64,000 nt of DNA from Opitutales bacterium. GTDB lineage: Bacteria; Verrucomicrobiota; Verrucomicrobiia; Opitutales; JABSRG01. Of the stretch, positions 1-8,082 are shown one piece after another. The notes beneath the pieces are model-generated. The model had not been told where the DNA came from. It made no database searches and saw only the letters and a list, made by a program, of their open reading frames with translations. A program made the translations under genes and the position numbers. The stretch is taken from the NCBI GenBank assembly GCA_028280845.1, contig JANQKZ010000038.1, positions 124,001-188,000 of the forward strand, written 5' to 3'. Each line of letters opens with the position of its first letter. Position 1 is the first letter of the stretch.

Positions 1-119
1 AGCTCGATCTCATGGCCCGGATCGCCGGCATGACCCTCGAGCATCGCTGGTCCGGCTGGGACCGATCCCCCTTCACCGGTGAGAGCGACGCTGCAATCAG
101 TGTCTGGCAACGGGGATAG
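1..119 (+). CDS. C-terminal end of a class I SAM-dependent methyltransferase (partial)
   Basis: The reading frame entering from the left edge (first full codon at 3) runs 38 codons to TAG at 117-119. The peptide contains AGMTLEHRWSGW and then PFTGESDAAISVWQR. This is how many small class I SAM methyltransferases end: an 'aG...e...dW...pf' stretch and a last beta strand ending near '.svwqr'. The catalytic part lies outside the window, so neither substrate nor family can be given. The next gene starts about 100 bases downstream. The call rests on the C-terminal pattern only. Confidence 0.55.
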   Translation, partial: LDLMARIAGMTLEHRWSGWDRSPFTGESDAAISVWQRG

Positions 120-222
120 GAAAGCTGAGACGTTCATGCCTTCGCTGACTCCCTACCCTACAGGAAAAACACAAACTAAATCGAGAAACCTGAAAATCGA
201 GAAAGGTAATGGGTATTCCGCT

Positions 223-1122
223 ATGCTGCACGAAGGAGAAATCGAAGTAGATCAATCCGCTGTTCGTCAGCTGATTGCAGACCAGTTTCCCCAGTGGAAC
301 GCCTTCCCGCTGGAGCAGGTTGAATCCGAAGGGACAAGCAATGTCCTCTTTCGAATCGGGGACGAATGGATTGCCCGGTTTCCCCGAACCCGGGGGGCCG
401 CAGAGCAAATAGAAAAGGAATGGGCCTGGTTACCCTATTTAGCAAAACAGCTCCCCCTCCGAATCCCGACTCCCGTCGCTCAAGGTGCCCCCCAGGACCG
501 CTTTCCTCAAATCTGGTCGATTTACCAATGGCTGGAAGGGAACGCCTTCCCGGAATCCGGCGATATTGTACAGCCCGAATTCGCAAAGGACCTGGCCAGG
601 TTTATCCGGTGCCTGCAGAGCATTGACACAAAGGGAGGTCCTGCCCCGGGATCTCACAATTTCTATCGAGGTACTCCGCTCCGCTCGCGCGACAGACCCA
701 CCCGGGAAGCGATTCGTACCCTCAGCGGAAAGATTGATGAAAAGGCAGTCACCGCAGCCTGGGAAACCGCTCTCCTCGCCCCGGAAGACAACAATCCTAC
801 ATGGATACATGGGGACCTGTTACCCGGAAATCTGCTTTTTGATCACGGGCGATTGACTGGCGTGATCGATTTCGGGGGCTTGGGCGTCGGCGACCCGGCG
901 TGTGATTTGATGCCGGCATGGAATTTTTTCGCCCCGGAGACCCGGCAGATTTTCCGTAAGAGCCTGGAGGTCAACGAAACCGCCTGGGTTCGGGGACGAG
1001 GTTGGGCACTGTCTCAGGCGCTGATTTACATCCCCTACTACCTTGGTAAACGACCCCAAGGCGTTTCCCATGCATTCCGTGTGATCGATGAAATTGTTGC
1101 CGAACAGCAGAGCGAGGTCTAA
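223..1122 (+). CDS. Aminoglycoside phosphotransferase (APH) family protein
   Basis: A 299-residue small-molecule kinase of the APH/choline kinase fold, which transfers phosphate from ATP or GTP to a hydroxyl of an antibiotic or metabolite. The Brenner-type catalytic motif is at residues 196-203 (HGDLLPGN) and the metal-binding motif at 215-218 (IDFG), followed by GDPACDL. The N-terminal lobe has the usual nucleotide-binding strands (TSNVLFRIGDEWIARFPR). The frame is open from base 79, but the ATG at 223 fits the family start and avoids overlap with the upstream methyltransferase. No Shine-Dalgarno sequence precedes it. The substrate is unknown; macrolide and aminoglycoside kinases and metabolic kinases all share these motifs. 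It sits in a run of short unrelated forward genes. Confidence 0.8.
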   Translation: MLHEGEIEVDQSAVRQLIADQFPQWNAFPLEQVESEGTSNVLFRIGDEWIARFPRTRGAAEQIEKEWAWLPYLAKQLPLRIPTPVAQGAPQDRFPQIWSIYQWLEGNAFPESGDIVQPEFAKDLARFIRCLQSIDTKGGPAPGSHNFYRGTPLRSRDRPTREAIRTLSGKIDEKAVTAAWETALLAPEDNNPTWIHGDLLPGNLLFDHGRLTGVIDFGGLGVGDPACDLMPAWNFFAPETRQIFRKSLEVNETAWVRGRGWALSQALIYIPYYLGKRPQGVSHAFRVIDEIVAEQQSEV

Positions 1123-1180
1123 CCCATGGATAAACCCAAACGCTAACCACATCGGATCATCCGAGACATTCGACAGAAAA

Positions 1181-1615
1181 ATGGAATCAAGAATCAGCAT
1201 AATAACCCTCGGCGTATCAGACCTGGATCGATCAATTCGTTTTTACCGGGATGGCCTTGGATTCAGGACGAAGGCAAACGAAGGGGATGATATCGCTTTC
1301 TTCGGTCTCAACGGGACGGCACTCGCTCTATACCCATTGGAAAAACTTGCGGAAGATATCGGTCCGGATATTCGGCCATCCCCTTCTGGCTTTTCAGGAG
1401 TCACGATTGCTCATAATGTTCGTAACAAGTGTGAAGTAGCAGCTGTGCTCAGTTTGGCTGAAAAATCCGGAGGTGTAGTCGTAAAGCAAGCCCAAGATGT
1501 ATTCTGGGGCGGGCACAGCGGTTATTTCACCGATCCGGACGGTTACTACTGGGAAGTTGCCTGGGCTCCGAAAGCTACTTTCGATGAAAATGGAAACCTT
1601 GAGTTTGAGGGCTGA
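1181..1615 (+). CDS. VOC family (glyoxalase/bleomycin resistance-like) protein
   Basis: A 144-residue protein of the vicinal oxygen chelate fold: a first beta-alpha-beta-beta-beta module (IITLGVSDLDRSIRFYRDGLGF) and a second ending in GYFTDPDGYYWEVAW. The 'F.DPDG...E' signature is typical of the glyoxalase/dioxygenase/bleomycin-binding superfamily. The ATG at 1181 puts the first strand directly at the N-terminus; upstream codons in the same frame do not look like protein. Members bind metals or sequester drugs. The exact activity cannot be read from sequence. An attC-like repeat begins 8 bases after the stop. Confidence 0.85.
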   Translation: MESRISIITLGVSDLDRSIRFYRDGLGFRTKANEGDDIAFFGLNGTALALYPLEKLAEDIGPDIRPSPSGFSGVTIAHNVRNKCEVAAVLSLAEKSGGVVVKQAQDVFWGGHSGYFTDPDGYYWEVAWAPKATFDENGNLEFEG

Positions 1616-1622
1616 GCGTGAA

Positions 1623-1643
1623 TCGAACAAGCAGTTGGAGCCC
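1623..1643 (+). repeat. Degenerate attC-like repeat, copy A
   Basis: TCGAACAAGCAGTTGGAG and the next bases lie just after the VOC gene stop. The same pattern (TCGAACA, then two to six bases, then G(C/T)TGGA) recurs at 4173 and 7707, each at the 3' end of a short forward gene. It resembles the 5' half of integron attC sites, which often read (T)AACAAGGCGTTGGAG, but a matching 3' half ending in GTTRRRY is not clear. Confidence 0.4.
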
Positions 1644-1758
1644 AAAAATGTCTTCAAAACCACTTATCCTTAACAGATTTCTTCTTGCGCAAACAGGTCT
1701 CACCTAACATCCTCCTTACAGGGCCAAAGGGGCCGGTTATTCGCTTAAGCTACCAATT

Positions 1759-2478
1759 ATGAAGATAGTTAGACTTTTCTTATTCTATTTTGTTTCGGCT
1801 CTTCTGTCTTCGATTTCGTTGTCAGCGATAGTGACTCTATATAGCGAGAACTTCCAGGGTATGACCGTAGGAAATCCTCCTGTTGGCTGGACGGACACTA
1901 CCGCCAACGACTCTTTTGCGGAAGTAGTCAATAATCCATCGGCGAGCGGTATCAATACCAGCACGCGGGTGTTAGGATTTACCGACACAGGTTTCACTAA
2001 CTCCATAACCAGTGAAGCAATCGATATTACAGGCTTCAACCCCGGCACCTACACGTATACACTGTCCTTCGACGCCTACTCCGCGGGCACAACCGTCCAT
2101 GCAGGAATTTTTGGTCTGAAATCGGGCACTTCCTCTCAGATATACTGGTTGGGAAGTTCCACCGGCCGGTTGAGAGCCGGGGATGCAAACCTGGATTTTG
2201 ACTTCGCTGTAGCGAATACATGGGAAAATTTTAATTTCAATATCACTTCCGGAGTGTCAGTCTATCTCACCAACCTGAAAGGTGATGGTGCCCAGTCTCC
2301 TTCTGATTTTCGATTGGTTTTCCAATCCTGGGATGAAACGACTAACCCCCCCATTACCTATTTTGACAACGTCAGCCTGACCGTTGTGCCGGAACCGTCC
2401 ACCTATGCAATGCTGTTTGGCGTCCTGGCTCTCGTTTTCGCTCTGGTACGCCGCAGACTTGGCCGAACTAACTCATAA
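1759..2478 (+). CDS. PEP-CTERM sorting domain protein
   Basis: A 239-residue secreted protein. Residues 1-23 form a signal peptide (MKIVRLFLFYFVSALLSSIS). The middle is a beta-rich, low-cysteine region rich in T, S, N and G with aromatic strands, of the kind found in carbohydrate-binding jelly rolls. The C-terminus carries the full PEP-CTERM signal: VPEPSTYAML, a hydrophobic helix (FGVLALVFALV) and the basic tail RRRLG. Such proteins are cut and anchored or exported by an exosortase, usually together with exopolysaccharide. No exosortase is in this window, so it must be elsewhere in the genome. The function of the body is unknown. Confidence 0.85.
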   Translation: MKIVRLFLFYFVSALLSSISLSAIVTLYSENFQGMTVGNPPVGWTDTTANDSFAEVVNNPSASGINTSTRVLGFTDTGFTNSITSEAIDITGFNPGTYTYTLSFDAYSAGTTVHAGIFGLKSGTSSQIYWLGSSTGRLRAGDANLDFDFAVANTWENFNFNITSGVSVYLTNLKGDGAQSPSDFRLVFQSWDETTNPPITYFDNVSLTVVPEPSTYAMLFGVLALVFALVRRRLGRTNS

Positions 2479-2621
2479 AGGAATATCGCACGAGTTTCCT
2501 CGGCTTAACTATCCAACAGGGAGTGCAATATGGTTAATTCTGTCCCTTCGCTCCCGTTGTTTCTCAGGCTGTTGCGGACACTCCTGTCCAGCGGGTTGTG
2601 AATCCATTGCGATGTCGCTAG

Positions 2622-3074
2622 ATGGTCATGCCTTACCCCGCCGAATACCAACAAGCCTCGAGGGATTTTGCCGACTTTCTCTCGAGTGTGAAAGAGAACT
2701 GTATGTTCACGAGTAGCCACCAAGCTTATACCACGGCTCAAGGCGTGTTTCTCGTATTTCGAAACCGTATTTCAATTCCTGAAGCGATTCGGTTTGCCTC
2801 GCTGCTTCCCGCCGGTTTGCGAGCCCTGTTCGTGGCTGATTGGAATCCTGAAATGAAGCGAAAGAGTTTTGCCTCTAGAGAAGAAATGATCAGGGAGGTT
2901 CGATCCCTCCGTCATGCACACAATTTTTCTCCTGACTCCGCGATTGAAGCCGTTGCCCGTGCCCTAAGAAGCCATATTGACGAGCAGGCGTTGGATAGCC
3001 TCCTGAATGACTTTCCTGAAGGGGCGATCGACTATTGGTCAGTGGATCCCCCCTCGTCTACCCAAGAGGTGTAG
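2622..3074 (+). CDS. DUF2267 family protein
   Basis: A 150-residue, mostly helical protein with the two-repeat layout of DUF2267. The first half has a residue pattern ending in LLPAGLRALFVADW, matching the 'LP..lr.l....W' consensus. The second half repeats it with DSLLNDFPEGAIDYW. The first helix (YQQASRDFADFLSSV) supports a start at 2622 or at the ATG two codons later, rather than at the internal ATG at 2703. The function of the family is not known. The gene is isolated between short unrelated genes. Confidence 0.65.
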   Translation: MVMPYPAEYQQASRDFADFLSSVKENCMFTSSHQAYTTAQGVFLVFRNRISIPEAIRFASLLPAGLRALFVADWNPEMKRKSFASREEMIREVRSLRHAHNFSPDSAIEAVARALRSHIDEQALDSLLNDFPEGAIDYWSVDPPSSTQEV

Positions 3075-3185
3075 ATAACGCCGATAGTCGCACCTGACCA
3101 TTGACCTTGGGGTAGAATTAAAGCGAGGAACATGATGGGTTTCATACTGCAAAATCGATTTCAGGTATTAGGTTTAGGAAATCCG

Positions 3186-3563
3186 ATGAAAGAAAAAACA
3201 AATGCCATCAGCGGAGGATGTTTCTGTGGAGCGATTCGCTATCGATTCACTGAACCAAAGGGAACTTGCCTGTGTTACTGCGAGAACTGCCGCAAGGTGT
3301 CGGGTGCACAATCGCTCGCGTGGATCGGTATCAAGCGAACGGAACTCGAGATTATCAAAGGCGAACCAGCGACCTTCATCGCTCCCAATGGTACGACCTG
3401 GTCATTTTGCTCAAGCTGTGGCACAACGCTTTTCTGGAATCCGAAAGAAGCAGGACCATTCACTGTCACGATTGGAAGCCTCGACGATCCTGCCGCATTC
3501 CCTCCAGCCGATACAAGTTATGAAGAGGATCGCCTGTCCTGGGACCACCTTTACAAACCATAG
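3186..3563 (+). CDS. GFA family protein (glutathione-dependent formaldehyde-activating enzyme fold)
   Basis: A 125-residue zinc protein of the Mss4-like GFA/CENP-V family. It has all the cysteine groups: SGGCFCGAIRY near the N-terminus, CYCENCRKVSG, and FCSSCGTTLFW in the second half. These bind a structural and a catalytic zinc in the family prototype, which condenses glutathione with formaldehyde; most relatives have no proven activity. The start at 3186 gives the normal length; the frame is also open from 3132. Confidence is high for the family and low for the reaction. Confidence 0.85.
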   Translation: MKEKTNAISGGCFCGAIRYRFTEPKGTCLCYCENCRKVSGAQSLAWIGIKRTELEIIKGEPATFIAPNGTTWSFCSSCGTTLFWNPKEAGPFTVTIGSLDDPAAFPPADTSYEEDRLSWDHLYKP

Positions 3564-3689
3564 ATACCAGGGAAGTTTATTATAGCCGAATCAAATAATA
3601 GGGTGCAACTCCGATCAACCAACGACACCCGCAGAGCAAAGCGGACCACCAGGCACCATCAGCTTAACCAGATCGTCCGACGATAAAAA

Positions 3690-4274
3690 ATGAAGATTTC
3701 TGATTCCATAGATATCCGGGAAGCCCGACAGAACGATCTGCCATCCATTGTCAGACTGCTATCCGAAGATGATCTCGGACAAACCAGAGAGACGTTCAAG
3801 AACCCACTTCCCGCCCCTTATTTACAGGCATTTGAGGAAATAAATGCAAGTGATTCAAACGAACTAATCGTTACAACCTCGGAAAACAAAGTTATAGGGG
3901 TTTATCAGATCACCTACATCCCCTACCTGACCTATAGCGGAGGCAAACGAGCCACAATTGAAGGGGTGAGAGTTGATGTGAACTGGCGGTCACAAGGGGT
4001 CGGCCAAAAGATGATTCATGACGCGATCGAAAGAGCGAAAAGGAGGCAATGCCATATGATTCAGCTGACTTCCAATAAATGCCGTACAGCAGCCATACAA
4101 TTTTACCAATCACTCGGTTTTGAGCCCACCCATGAAGGATTAAAACTCAATTTACATGAAAACAAAGCCATCTCGAACACGCCGCTGGAACCAACTCAGC
4201 CGGTAATCTCCCCTACACAAAGTAACCGGTTCGAACCAGCCACTTCACCAAACTTGGACAAGCCGGTTTCCTAA
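3690..4274 (+). CDS. GNAT family N-acetyltransferase with an atypical C-terminal tail
   Basis: A 194-residue GNAT acetyltransferase. Beta 1 is near residue 8 (IDIREARQNDLPSIVRLL), strands 4 and 5 hold VIGVYQITYIPYL, and the acetyl-CoA pyrophosphate loop is RSQGVGQKM, close to the consensus Q/RxxGxG/A. It is followed by AIQFYQSLGF, the usual C-terminal GNAT helix. The conserved domain ends near residue 155. The last 40 residues (NTPLEPTQPV and onward) are rich in P, T and S and coincide with a degenerate repeat, so they were probably added by read-through into repeat DNA. The substrate is unknown. Confidence 0.8.
   Translation: MKISDSIDIREARQNDLPSIVRLLSEDDLGQTRETFKNPLPAPYLQAFEEINASDSNELIVTTSENKVIGVYQITYIPYLTYSGGKRATIEGVRVDVNWRSQGVGQKMIHDAIERAKRRQCHMIQLTSNKCRTAAIQFYQSLGFEPTHEGLKLNLHENKAISNTPLEPTQPVISPTQSNRFEPATSPNLDKPVS
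4173..4196 (+). repeat. Degenerate attC-like repeat, copy B
   Basis: TCGAACACGCCGCTGGAACC inside the 3' end of the GNAT gene, where it encodes the tail SNTPLEPT. It matches the copies at 1623 and 7707 in the TCGAACA and TGGA blocks. I recall NxxLEPT-type tails on unrelated hypothetical proteins of Verrucomicrobiota, which would fit a mobile or integron-derived repeat, but cannot verify this here. Confidence 0.4.
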
Positions 4275-4323
4275 GCCCGGCGTGACGAAAAAATCCCTTT
4301 CTCTGGCCGATTGGTTCAAGCCG

Positions 4324-6681
4324 TTAGCCACTGGTCCCGGCGCGAAGTCTTGAAGCAGCCTCGACCATGTTAATCAGGGACGGAGTCACCTCCTTCCACT
4401 GGCGGGTCTTGAGACCGCAGTCAGGATTTACCCAGAGGTTGCGTCGCGGAAGCACCGCTTCGGCCTTACCCATAAGATTGACCATCTCCTCTTCGGGCGG
4501 TACCCGCGGGGAGTGGATGTCGTAAACGCCCGGTCCGATTTCATTGGGATACTTGAAGCTTACGAAGGCATCAAGCAGCTCCATGTTCGAGCGGCTCGTC
4601 TCAATGGTGATGACATCGGCGTCCATATCGGCAATCGACTCAATGATATCGTTGAACTCCGAGTAGCACATGTGGGTGTGGATCTGGGTGTCGTCCTTCA
4701 CGCCACTGGCGCTGAGGCGGAAGGCATGCACCGCCCAATTGAGATAGTTTTCCCATTCGCTACGACGCAGGGGTAAACCTTCACGAAAAGCAGGTTCGTC
4801 AATCTGAATGGCAGCGATGCCGGCAGTTTCGAGGTCCACGACTTCATCGCGGATGGCAAGGGCGATCTGATTCGTGGTGACGGAGCGCGGCTGGTCATCA
4901 CGCACGAAGCTCCATTGCAGGATCGTCACCGGACCGGTAAGCATGCCTTTCATCGGTCGCTTGGTCAGCGACTGCGCATACTGCGACCAATAAACGGTCA
5001 TCGGCTCAGGGCGACTGACATCCCCGAAGATGATCGGTGGTTTCACATAACGGGAACCAAAGCTCTGCACCCAACCATTGCTGGTGAACGCGAAGCCTTC
5101 GAGGTGCTCACCGAAGTATTCCACCATATCATTGCGCTCGAATTCACCATGGACGGGCATGTCAATCCCGATTTCGTCCTGAAACGCGACACACCTGGCA
5201 GTTTCTTCTTTCAGGAATTTGTCGTAGTCGGCATCGCTTATCGCGCCTTTCTTCCACTGAGCGCGGGCCTGGCGCACTGCTTTCGTCTGGGGAAAGGAGC
5301 CGATGGTGGTGGTGGGGAACTCCGGAAGCCGGAGTTTTTCCCGTTGCTTGAGTTGACGGTGGGCGAACTCCGAGGCGCGGTCAAAGTCACTGGTTTTCAC
5401 GCCAGCCAGCCGGGATTTCACCGCTTCATTATGAATGCGCTTGCTGGTTTTGCGTGCAGCGGCGGCAGCACGATTGATGACCAGTGCCTCCTGGTCGCCC
5501 GTTCCGTCGAGAAGATGGCGGAGGTCCACAACTTCCATGAGCTTCTCGTCCGCGAATGCCAGCCAGCCCTTCAACTCTTCATCAAGCTTCTGTTCGTTCT
5601 GGAGGGTGACGGGGGAGTGCAAGAGCGAGCAGCTTGGAGCCACCCACAGCCGGTCGGCACCGACGGCGGCCTTGGCCTTCTGCAATACCGCCAGCGAGGC
5701 ATCATATGAGTTCTTCCAGACGTTGCGGCCTTCGACGACACCGGCGGAGAGAATTTTGTCCTTCGGGAAGTTCGCGAACACGGCCTCAATGTCCTCCACA
5801 CCACGCACAAAGTCGAAATGCAGGGCATCGACCGGCAGAGCGAGATACCTGGTAAGATTGTCCCGAACACCACCGAAATACGTGGTCACAAGTAGTTTGG
5901 CTGAGCCTTGGGCTTTCGAAAGCCGATCGTAAGCCGTCTTCAACGCAGCGCGCTGCTGGTCATTGAGATCAGTGGAGAGAATCGGCTCATCAAGCTGAAT
6001 CCACTCCGCCCCGGCGGCGGTGAGTTGGCCGATGATCGCTTCGTAGACGGCGACAAGGTTATCGAGCAAGGTGAACGGATCGAAGTCCGGGTTCTTCGAA
6101 TCCTGCACCTTGCCGAGGGAGAGATAGGTCACCGGACCGACAAATACTGGCTTGGCCTTGATGCCAAGCGCCTTGGCTTCCGCATACTCGTCGAAGACCT
6201 TACTGCTGCTCAACGAGAATTTCGTGTCTGCCCTGAACTCGGGCACAATGTAGTGATAGTTTGTGTCGAACCATTTCGTCATTTCGCTGGCAAAGGTGGA
6301 AACCTTACCCGTCTGACAGTCCTTTTCGTCCTCAACTAAAGAAGCGCCCCCTTGCGTGCCACGGGCGATGGTGAAAGCAATATCGGCATCGGTCCGGCCG
6401 CCTTCCCACTGAAATCTGGGGGGCACGTTGCCGAGCAGACAGCTCATATCGAGCACTTGGTCGTAGAAAGAGAAATCGTTGACCGGGATGAGGTCAATGC
6501 CGGCGGCCTGTTGCTTTTTCCAATTGATTTCCCGCAGGGTCTTGCCTGTGGCAAGAAGCCCGTTGAGAGGAAGTTCACCCTTCCAGTAGGCCTCAGTGGC
6601 TTTTTTCAATTCGCGCTTGGCCCCAATGCGCGGATACCCCAGCGAATGTGTTTTGACGGTGTTTTTGTTGTTCAATGGCAT
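4324..6681 (-). CDS. metE: Cobalamin-independent methionine synthase
   Basis: This 785-residue enzyme transfers the methyl group of 5-methyltetrahydropteroyl-triglutamate to homocysteine, the last step of methionine synthesis. The N-terminal signature LGYPRIGAKRELKKA starts at about residue 14. The C-terminal barrel keeps the four zinc ligands: H670 and C672 (IHTHMCYSEF), E694 (ITIETSRS) and C755 (NPDCGLKTR). Length is slightly above the 753 residues of the E. coli enzyme. It is transcribed divergently from a LysR-type regulator across an 82-base gap, the usual metE-metR arrangement. No riboswitch is visible in that gap. Confidence 0.97.
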   Translation of the reverse strand: MPLNNKNTVKTHSLGYPRIGAKRELKKATEAYWKGELPLNGLLATGKTLREINWKKQQAAGIDLIPVNDFSFYDQVLDMSCLLGNVPPRFQWEGGRTDADIAFTIARGTQGGASLVEDEKDCQTGKVSTFASEMTKWFDTNYHYIVPEFRADTKFSLSSSKVFDEYAEAKALGIKAKPVFVGPVTYLSLGKVQDSKNPDFDPFTLLDNLVAVYEAIIGQLTAAGAEWIQLDEPILSTDLNDQQRAALKTAYDRLSKAQGSAKLLVTTYFGGVRDNLTRYLALPVDALHFDFVRGVEDIEAVFANFPKDKILSAGVVEGRNVWKNSYDASLAVLQKAKAAVGADRLWVAPSCSLLHSPVTLQNEQKLDEELKGWLAFADEKLMEVVDLRHLLDGTGDQEALVINRAAAAARKTSKRIHNEAVKSRLAGVKTSDFDRASEFAHRQLKQREKLRLPEFPTTTIGSFPQTKAVRQARAQWKKGAISDADYDKFLKEETARCVAFQDEIGIDMPVHGEFERNDMVEYFGEHLEGFAFTSNGWVQSFGSRYVKPPIIFGDVSRPEPMTVYWSQYAQSLTKRPMKGMLTGPVTILQWSFVRDDQPRSVTTNQIALAIRDEVVDLETAGIAAIQIDEPAFREGLPLRRSEWENYLNWAVHAFRLSASGVKDDTQIHTHMCYSEFNDIIESIADMDADVITIETSRSNMELLDAFVSFKYPNEIGPGVYDIHSPRVPPEEEMVNLMGKAEAVLPRRNLWVNPDCGLKTRQWKEVTPSLINMVEAASRLRAGTSG

Positions 6682-6763
6682 GAAATGATATTAACAGACT
6701 TAACTGATGAATAAAAATGGTGTTAATTCATGAAATAATGAGTACAGCTCATTAAAAAAGCCC
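6682..6763. promoter_or_regulatory. metE-metR divergent control region with inverted repeats
   Basis: This AT-rich 82-base gap separates the two start codons. It holds a 7-bp inverted repeat TAATGAG/CTCATTA (6736-6742 and 6748-6754, 5-base spacer), the palindrome TTCATGAA (6727-6734), and a wider TGAAT...ATTCA pair (6708-6712 and 6726-6730). MetR of enteric bacteria binds TGAA-N5-TTCA type dyads, so these are reasonable LysR-family operator candidates. Which one is used is not known. Confidence 0.55.
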
Positions 6764-7663
6764 ATGACATTTCTCGAACGAATCCACCTTGAAATTATCC
6801 GTGCGGTTGATCGGCACGGGACGATGACGGCAGCGGCAGATGCGCTACACCTGACCCAATCGGCGTTGAGCCACAGCATGCGCAAACTGGAAGACCGGTT
6901 GGAGGTCAAGCTTTGGCACCGGGAAGGGCGGAATCTTCGCCCGACACAGGCGGGAGCACATCTCCTGGCTACGGCCAATCGCATGATTCCCCAGTTTGTC
7001 CGCGCGGAGGAACGCCTGGGGCAGTTCGCTCGCGGCGAGCGAGGTACGCTGCGCATCGGTATGGAGTGCCACCCCTGCTACCAGTGGCTCCAGAAAATCA
7101 CGATTCCCTACCTGAAAACCTGGCCGTCGGTGGATTTTGACGTCAAACAGGAATTCCAATTTGGCGGCATCGGAGCTCTCTTTGCTTATGAGATCGACTT
7201 GCTCGTGACTCCTGACCCTCTGCATAAGAAAGGGCTTCATTTTGAACCGGTCTTTGATTATGAACAAGTGCTGGTAGTGGGATCCGATCATCCGTTTCGG
7301 AAGGCGCATCACATCATTCCCCGACAACTCGGAGATGAAGTCCTTTTCACCTACCCGGTATCGCAGGATCGTCTCGATATTTACACCCGCTTTCTCACTC
7401 CCGGGGGGGTAACGGTCAGGCGGCAGAAAGTGGTCGAAACCACGGATATTATGCTTCAGATGGTGGCCTGTGGTCGGGGCGTGGCCGCCTTGCCCCGCTG
7501 GTTGGTCGAAGAATTTTCCGAAAAGTATCCCGTTCATGCGGTGCGTTTGGGACCTAAAGGCGTCCAAAAGCAAATCTTCCTGGGCGTCCGCCAAACCGAT
7601 CTCGAAGTCGATTATCTCAACGCTTTTATGGAGTTGGCTCGTAACTACTGCGAACATCCTTGA
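6764..7663 (+). CDS. metR: LysR-family transcriptional regulator of methionine synthesis (MetR-like)
   Basis: A 299-residue LysR-type regulator. The N-terminal winged helix-turn-helix covers residues 1-60 (GTMTAAADALHLTQSALSHSMRKLEDRLEVKLWHR), and the periplasmic-binding-protein-like effector domain follows from about residue 90. The family residues E100 to P104 (MECHPCYQWL) and the FxYPVSQDRLDIY segment are typical of MetR, which uses homocysteine as co-inducer. Its divergence from metE makes it the obvious activator of that gene. No Shine-Dalgarno motif precedes the ATG. The DNA-binding target is probably the dyads in the shared intergenic gap. Confidence 0.9.
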   Translation: MTFLERIHLEIIRAVDRHGTMTAAADALHLTQSALSHSMRKLEDRLEVKLWHREGRNLRPTQAGAHLLATANRMIPQFVRAEERLGQFARGERGTLRIGMECHPCYQWLQKITIPYLKTWPSVDFDVKQEFQFGGIGALFAYEIDLLVTPDPLHKKGLHFEPVFDYEQVLVVGSDHPFRKAHHIIPRQLGDEVLFTYPVSQDRLDIYTRFLTPGGVTVRRQKVVETTDIMLQMVACGRGVAALPRWLVEEFSEKYPVHAVRLGPKGVQKQIFLGVRQTDLEVDYLNAFMELARNYCEHP

Positions 7664-7706
7664 AAAGATTCGGATTGTTAGCGAGAAACAGAGCGACGGC
7701 GAATGG

Positions 7707-7726
7707 TCGAACAAGGCGTTGGACTC
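7707..7726 (+). repeat. Degenerate attC-like repeat, copy C
   Basis: TCGAACAAGGCGTTGGACTC lies 44 bases after the metR stop, in the gap before the TfoX-like gene. It is the copy closest to an attC 5' half: the AACAAGGCGTTGGA block is the one common in environmental integron cassettes. No clear complementary 3' half was found within 120 bases. Confidence 0.45.
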
Positions 7727-7769
7727 AAAGCGCTTTCGCAGGCCTCATCAGAACATCCACTCCAAAACC

Positions 7770-8069
7770 ATGCCAGACCGTAAACCGCAATCCAGTCGCC
7801 CTCGTAGGGTCAACGAATTACGCAACATTGGGACATTAATCGCTCAGCGCCTCAATGAGATTGGGGTAGTTACGGAGGATGATTTACGACGTGTGGGCGC
7901 TGTCGGGGCTCACCGGCGAATCAAGAACAACTACCCCGACAAAACGCTCTCAGTTTGCTACTACCTGTATTCATTTGAAGCCGCGCTCCGTGATATGCAT
8001 TGGGATGATCTTACTGAGGACGAAAAGAAGGACTTAAAACAGAAAGCCAGCGAACCGGCAGTTTTGTAG
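7770..8069 (+). CDS. TfoX/Sxy C-terminal domain protein
   Basis: A 99-residue protein made almost only of the TfoX C-terminal helical domain: ELRNIGTLIAQRLNEIGV, then EDDLRRVGAVGAHRRI and CYYLYSFEAALRDMHWDDL. The 'L.NiG...a..L...Gi....dL...Ga' pattern is a helix-hairpin-helix-like fold seen in the competence regulator Sxy/TfoX, but the N-terminal TfoX domain is absent. Stand-alone versions are common and of unknown role. The ATG at 7770 is the natural start; the frame is open upstream through the metR gene, which is a shadow. It lies 13 bases before a methyltransferase gene. Confidence 0.75.
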   Translation: MPDRKPQSSRPRRVNELRNIGTLIAQRLNEIGVVTEDDLRRVGAVGAHRRIKNNYPDKTLSVCYYLYSFEAALRDMHWDDLTEDEKKDLKQKASEPAVL

Positions 8070-8082
8070 GAAATAGCGTTCC

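Noticed and set aside
4215-4240. A possible tRNA T-arm and CCA end (GGTTCGAACC followed by CACTTCACCA)
   Set aside because: The stem bases around TTCGAAC do not pair, and no D-arm or anticodon arm is found upstream.
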